A stretch of 6,915 nucleotides of DNA from JAXIHJ01 sp034189755 (GTDB lineage: Bacteria > Planctomycetota > Phycisphaerae > SM23-33), in assembly GCA_034189755.1 (NCBI GenBank), contig JAXIHJ010000053.1, positions 1-6,915 on the forward strand. The letters are read 5' to 3'. The notes under the pieces were generated by a model that was given only the letters and a program-made list of their open reading frames with translations, was not told the origin of the DNA and did not search any database. Position 1 is the first letter of the stretch. The number at the start of each line of letters is the position of its first letter. Positions 5,057-6,915 of this stretch are shown here, piece by piece. The translations under genes and the position numbers were made by a program.

Positions 5057-5599
5057 CGGCGTCTTTCGGTTTTCGCGATTCAACCAGTACAGACCTTCCC
5101 TAAATATCCACACCCACGCGTCTTGGAGTCGGTGATTTTCAATATACGAAAAGACGTTGAGTTGGTGCCGGCGGTCTGAAACGGGCAGCGCGCGGCACTT
5201 TTTCGCCCAGACCGTGCCGGCGAGTCCGCTGCTGCGCAGCAGGTGGGAGGAGTTTTTCTTGGCTCGGCCGACCCGCATTCGAACCTCCTGGTCCGGGAAC
5301 CGTGCCAGTGCGTGGTAGTGGCAGGCGTCCAGTGAAAACACGAGCAATTCCGTATCCAGTTCGACGAGCTTTTCCACGAACGCTTGGCCGGCGATTATCC
5401 TTTGCGCGCGGTCCAGGTATACGGGTTTGCCTCGGAGCAATCGCTGGGACCTTTCATACAAATCGCCGTACTTTCCTTTTGGTGGCGGGGTCTTATAGTC
5501 CCCGTCAACGTGTTCACGATGCCATCGTGTTCGGAACCCTCGCGGGTCGCCCCGTAACCATGTGCCGTAGGTGTTACCGTTGACGTGATACCAGCCCGT
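5054..5599 (-). CDS. HUH/Y1 (IS200-like, RAYT-type) transposase, start codon unresolved
   Basis: Y1 transposases nick single-stranded DNA with one tyrosine and bind hairpins at the ends of their element. The frame is open from 5608 to the TGA at 5054-5056. Counting from 5608, CHYHALARF supplies the HUH pair (His97, His99) and FSYIENH supplies a candidate catalytic Tyr155. The N-terminal block WYHVN-NTYGTWLRGDPRGFR (residues 6-25) and HREHVDGDYKTPPPKGKYGD (30-49) resembles, as I recall, transposase-domain proteins common in planctomycetes. No ATG, GTG or TTG precedes this block in frame; TGA occupies 5611-5609. The first in-frame TTG, at 5461, would remove the conserved N-terminus. An ACG at 5599 stands where a start is expected and is one transition from ATG, so the gene is either started at ACG or has lost its start. 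An ATG at 5612 is out of frame. The family call rests on the HUH, the Tyr and the flanking REP-like palindromes. Confidence 0.7.
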   Translation of the reverse strand, partial: TGWYHVNGNTYGTWLRGDPRGFRTRWHREHVDGDYKTPPPKGKYGDLYERSQRLLRGKPVYLDRAQRIIAGQAFVEKLVELDTELLVFSLDACHYHALARFPDQEVRMRVGRAKKNSSHLLRSSGLAGTVWAKKCRALPVSDRRHQLNVFSYIENHRLQDAWVWIFREGLYWLNRENRKTP

Positions 5600-5636
5600 T
5601 CCAGGCTTTCATAACGACGCGATGATACTACAACTT

Positions 5637-5684
5637 AAAGCCCACGGATAGCTATCCGTGGGCTTTGCCATACGTGGGCTTTGC
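5637..5684. repeat. right REP-like copy: perfect 30-nt palindrome plus half-site
   Basis: AAAGCCCACGGATAG (5637-5651) is followed immediately by its exact reverse complement (5652-5666). CGTGGGCTTTGC occurs at 5657-5668 and again at 5673-5684, the second copy ending on the last base of the methyltransferase stop codon. It shares the 12-bp core with the left copy. On the minus strand it also lies in the 5' part of the transposase transcript and just past the methyltransferase. Confidence 0.85.
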
Positions 5685-6499
5685 TATCGGTATGCTTTCA
5701 ATGTCTTTCGGCGCTCCGCCCGCAGGGTTTCGGGATTTTCTGCGATGTCGGTTCCGGTTCGCCGGCCGGCGAGGGTGTCGGCGATTCGCTTTTGCGACTC
5801 CGCTGCATAGTCCCCGCTGATGTCGATGCCGAAATAGTCTCGCCCTAAACGGGCTGCGACGACGCACGTCGTGCCCGATCCGCTGAACGGGTCCAGCACC
5901 AGGTCGCCGGGATGTGAGCAGGCCTTGATAATCCGCTCCAACAGTTTTTCCGGCATCTGGCACGGGTGCCACCGCACCCGCTCATGGAACGTTCCGCAGA
6001 CCCGCGAGAAGCTCCAGACGTCGTCAGGCAGCTTGCCCTTGGGGTTGGCCCGCTTGTCGGCGTATGTGGTCTGGCGGGCCGACGGGATGCGGACTTCATG
6101 GTCGTTGAACGTGAATTGCCCGGTGTCTTTCGTCCAGTAGAGCAGGTGCGTGTGTGAGCGGGCGAACTTGCGCTTTGTATTCTGCCCGAACGTGTAATGC
6201 CAGATTATCCAGTTCCGCAGGTGCAGGCCTAGCCTGTTACCGATTATGCGGACCTCGGCGGCGTAGTTGTCGCCGATGGCCACCCAGAAGCTGCCGGTCG
6301 GTTTAAGTATGCGATAGCAGCAGGCCATCCACTTTTCCGTCCAGGCGTAGTACTCATCGTATTTCTTGCGGTCTTCGTAGACATCGTACTTGTAACCGAT
6401 GTTGAAAGGCGGGTCGGCGAAGATGAGATCGGCAATCGGCTCTTTGAGGCGGCCCAGAACCTTAACGCAGTCTCCGCAGGTAACGGTGTTTTTTTTCAT
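5684..6499 (-). CDS. site-specific DNA methyltransferase, beta class (N6-adenine or N4-cytosine)
   Basis: This enzyme methylates an exocyclic amino group of adenine or cytosine in a specific DNA site using S-adenosylmethionine. From the ATG at 6499 it is 271 residues. Catalytic motif IV DPPF is at 29-32 and the SAM-binding motif I DPFSGSGTT at 203-211, with FGID (223-226) after it; motif IV before motif I, with the target recognition region between, defines the beta class. HPCQMPEKLLERII (178-191) is another conserved block of the N6/N4 methylase family. The frame extends to a TTG at 6535, but ATG 6499 gives the usual short leader MKKNTVTCGDC. No good Shine-Dalgarno is seen. Eight A residues directly follow the ATG. 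It lies 37 nt downstream of the unknown gene, on the same strand; no restriction endonuclease is visible, so it may be an orphan or its partner may lie outside. DPPF rather than DPPY does not settle adenine versus cytosine. Confidence 0.9.
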   Translation of the reverse strand: MKKNTVTCGDCVKVLGRLKEPIADLIFADPPFNIGYKYDVYEDRKKYDEYYAWTEKWMACCYRILKPTGSFWVAIGDNYAAEVRIIGNRLGLHLRNWIIWHYTFGQNTKRKFARSHTHLLYWTKDTGQFTFNDHEVRIPSARQTTYADKRANPKGKLPDDVWSFSRVCGTFHERVRWHPCQMPEKLLERIIKACSHPGDLVLDPFSGSGTTCVVAARLGRDYFGIDISGDYAAESQKRIADTLAGRRTGTDIAENPETLRAERRKTLKAYR

Positions 6500-6536
6500 G
6501 CCGGTTTGTTTACAGCAATCTCCAGCGTGGCGCAAA

Positions 6537-6915
6537 TCATTTTTTTTCAGCCGGTGCGGTAGCCGGTTGCGTCGTCGCCTTCAGCAGCTCGAAGCCGTCG
6601 GCGATTTTGTCCATTATCGCCTCGGCGGCCGACGGAGCGGCACCGGAGCAGGCCACGATAATCGAGAAACTTTTGGCCTGTTGGCATTTTGCGGCGCCGC
6701 AACAGGCGGTTCGGTGAACTACGGTAATCACGTTGTTCTTTTTATCGTCGCCGGCCGGCTGGGTCGGTTGGGTCGGCTGGGTGGCGGGGGGCTGCGGACG
6801 GGTGGTTTGTTGAATCGTAAACTGATAGGCGGCCATGCCTGCAAGTTTTGTCGGGCCTTGCCGCAATAGCTTCAGTTCAATGTTTTGTTGGGCATAGGCA
6901 TCTCTGGCGGCTTGC
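6537..6915 (-). CDS. 3' end of an unrecognised gene (C-terminal fragment)
   Basis: The frame is open from the right window edge to TGA at 6539-6537, giving at least 126 residues and no assured start; an in-frame ATG at 6836 and a TTG at 6866 exist, but coding-like sequence (DAYAQQNIELKLL) continues upstream of both, so the start is probably outside the window. Features seen: a Gln/Thr/Pro linker (TTRPQPPATQPTQPTQPAG), a segment with four cysteines (ACC, KCQQ, VAC), a C-terminal helix (AAEAIMDKIADGFELLK) and a TTQPATAPAEKK tail. The low-complexity TQP linker is typical, as I recall, of planctomycete envelope or secreted proteins. I assign no function. It is 37 nt upstream of the methyltransferase and may share its transcript. 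Eight A residues precede its stop codon. Confidence 0.6.
   Translation of the reverse strand, partial: QAARDAYAQQNIELKLLRQGPTKLAGMAAYQFTIQQTTRPQPPATQPTQPTQPAGDDKKNNVITVVHRTACCGAAKCQQAKSFSIIVACSGAAPSAAEAIMDKIADGFELLKATTQPATAPAEKK

Larger units (their letters stand above)
4995..5684 (-). mobile_element. REP-like unit: Y1/RAYT-type transposase flanked by matching palindromes
   Basis: A minus-strand HUH transposase frame (5054-5599) is bracketed by near-identical palindromes at 4995-5022 and 5637-5666. Each palindrome is accompanied by an extra half-site on its right (5038-5056 and 5673-5684), so both flanks have the same orientation. This is the arrangement of a RAYT with its REP sequences, in which the hairpins are substrates of the enzyme. 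It sits between two convergent 3' ends and damages neither visible gene. The repeats and frame are seen; mobility is inferred. Confidence 0.65.

Noticed and set aside
6537..6550. Programmed frameshift fusing the upstream gene to the methyltransferase
   Set aside because: It would need a +1 shift at the A8 run, and a -1 shift gives only a short tail. The methyltransferase has its own ATG, and the two proteins share no sign of a fused family.

Overview
The window looks like chromosomal housekeeping DNA from a GC-rich bacterium, most likely a planctomycete of the Phycisphaerae type. This is inferred from four things: two unlike clpP genes behind tig, a trigger factor with a Lys/Ala-rich tail, a short lipoprotein with a planctomycete-style beta domain, and Thr/Gln/Pro-rich 'TTQPA' linkers. 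No taxonomic marker gene such as 16S rRNA is present, so the assignment is tentative.

Layout. (1) Positions 1-1030, minus strand: rpsP (ribosomal protein S16, GTG start) followed by trmD (tRNA m1G37 methyltransferase), which runs off the left edge. The rimM gene that often lies between them is absent. (2) Positions 1031-1367, a divergent intergenic region: a good sigma70-like promoter and a long interrupted hairpin precede rpsP, and a second promoter and a 10-bp hairpin precede tig. (3) Positions 1368-4952, plus strand: tig (trigger factor), clpP1, clpP2 and a small lipoprotein gene that overlaps clpP2 by ATGA. clpX, the usual neighbour of tig-clpP, is not in the window. The clpP1-clpP2 gap holds a 20-bp imperfect inverted repeat made of degenerate heptads, then a perfect 8-bp hairpin. 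(4) Positions 4995-5684: a REP-like unit. A minus-strand HUH/Y1 (RAYT-like) transposase frame is flanked on both sides by the same GC-rich palindrome, each with an extra half-site. The transposase has no ordinary start codon at its expected N-terminus. (5) Positions 5684-6915, minus strand: a beta-class N4/N6 DNA methyltransferase with no visible restriction partner, preceded by the 3' end of an unrecognised gene.

How the genes fit together. Block 1 supports ribosome assembly and tRNA modification. Block 3 handles nascent-chain folding and proteolysis: trigger factor, then two ClpP subunits that may form a mixed tetradecamer. The lipoprotein is probably co-expressed with ClpP2, but its role is unknown. 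The transposase unit sits at the convergent boundary between blocks 3 and 5, as expected for an element tolerated between 3' ends; its palindrome may also terminate the tig-clpP transcript.

The least explained signals are the REP-like transposase unit, the heptad inverted repeat, the structured leaders of rpsP and tig, and the clpP2-coupled lipoprotein. I see no rRNA, tRNA or CRISPR array.
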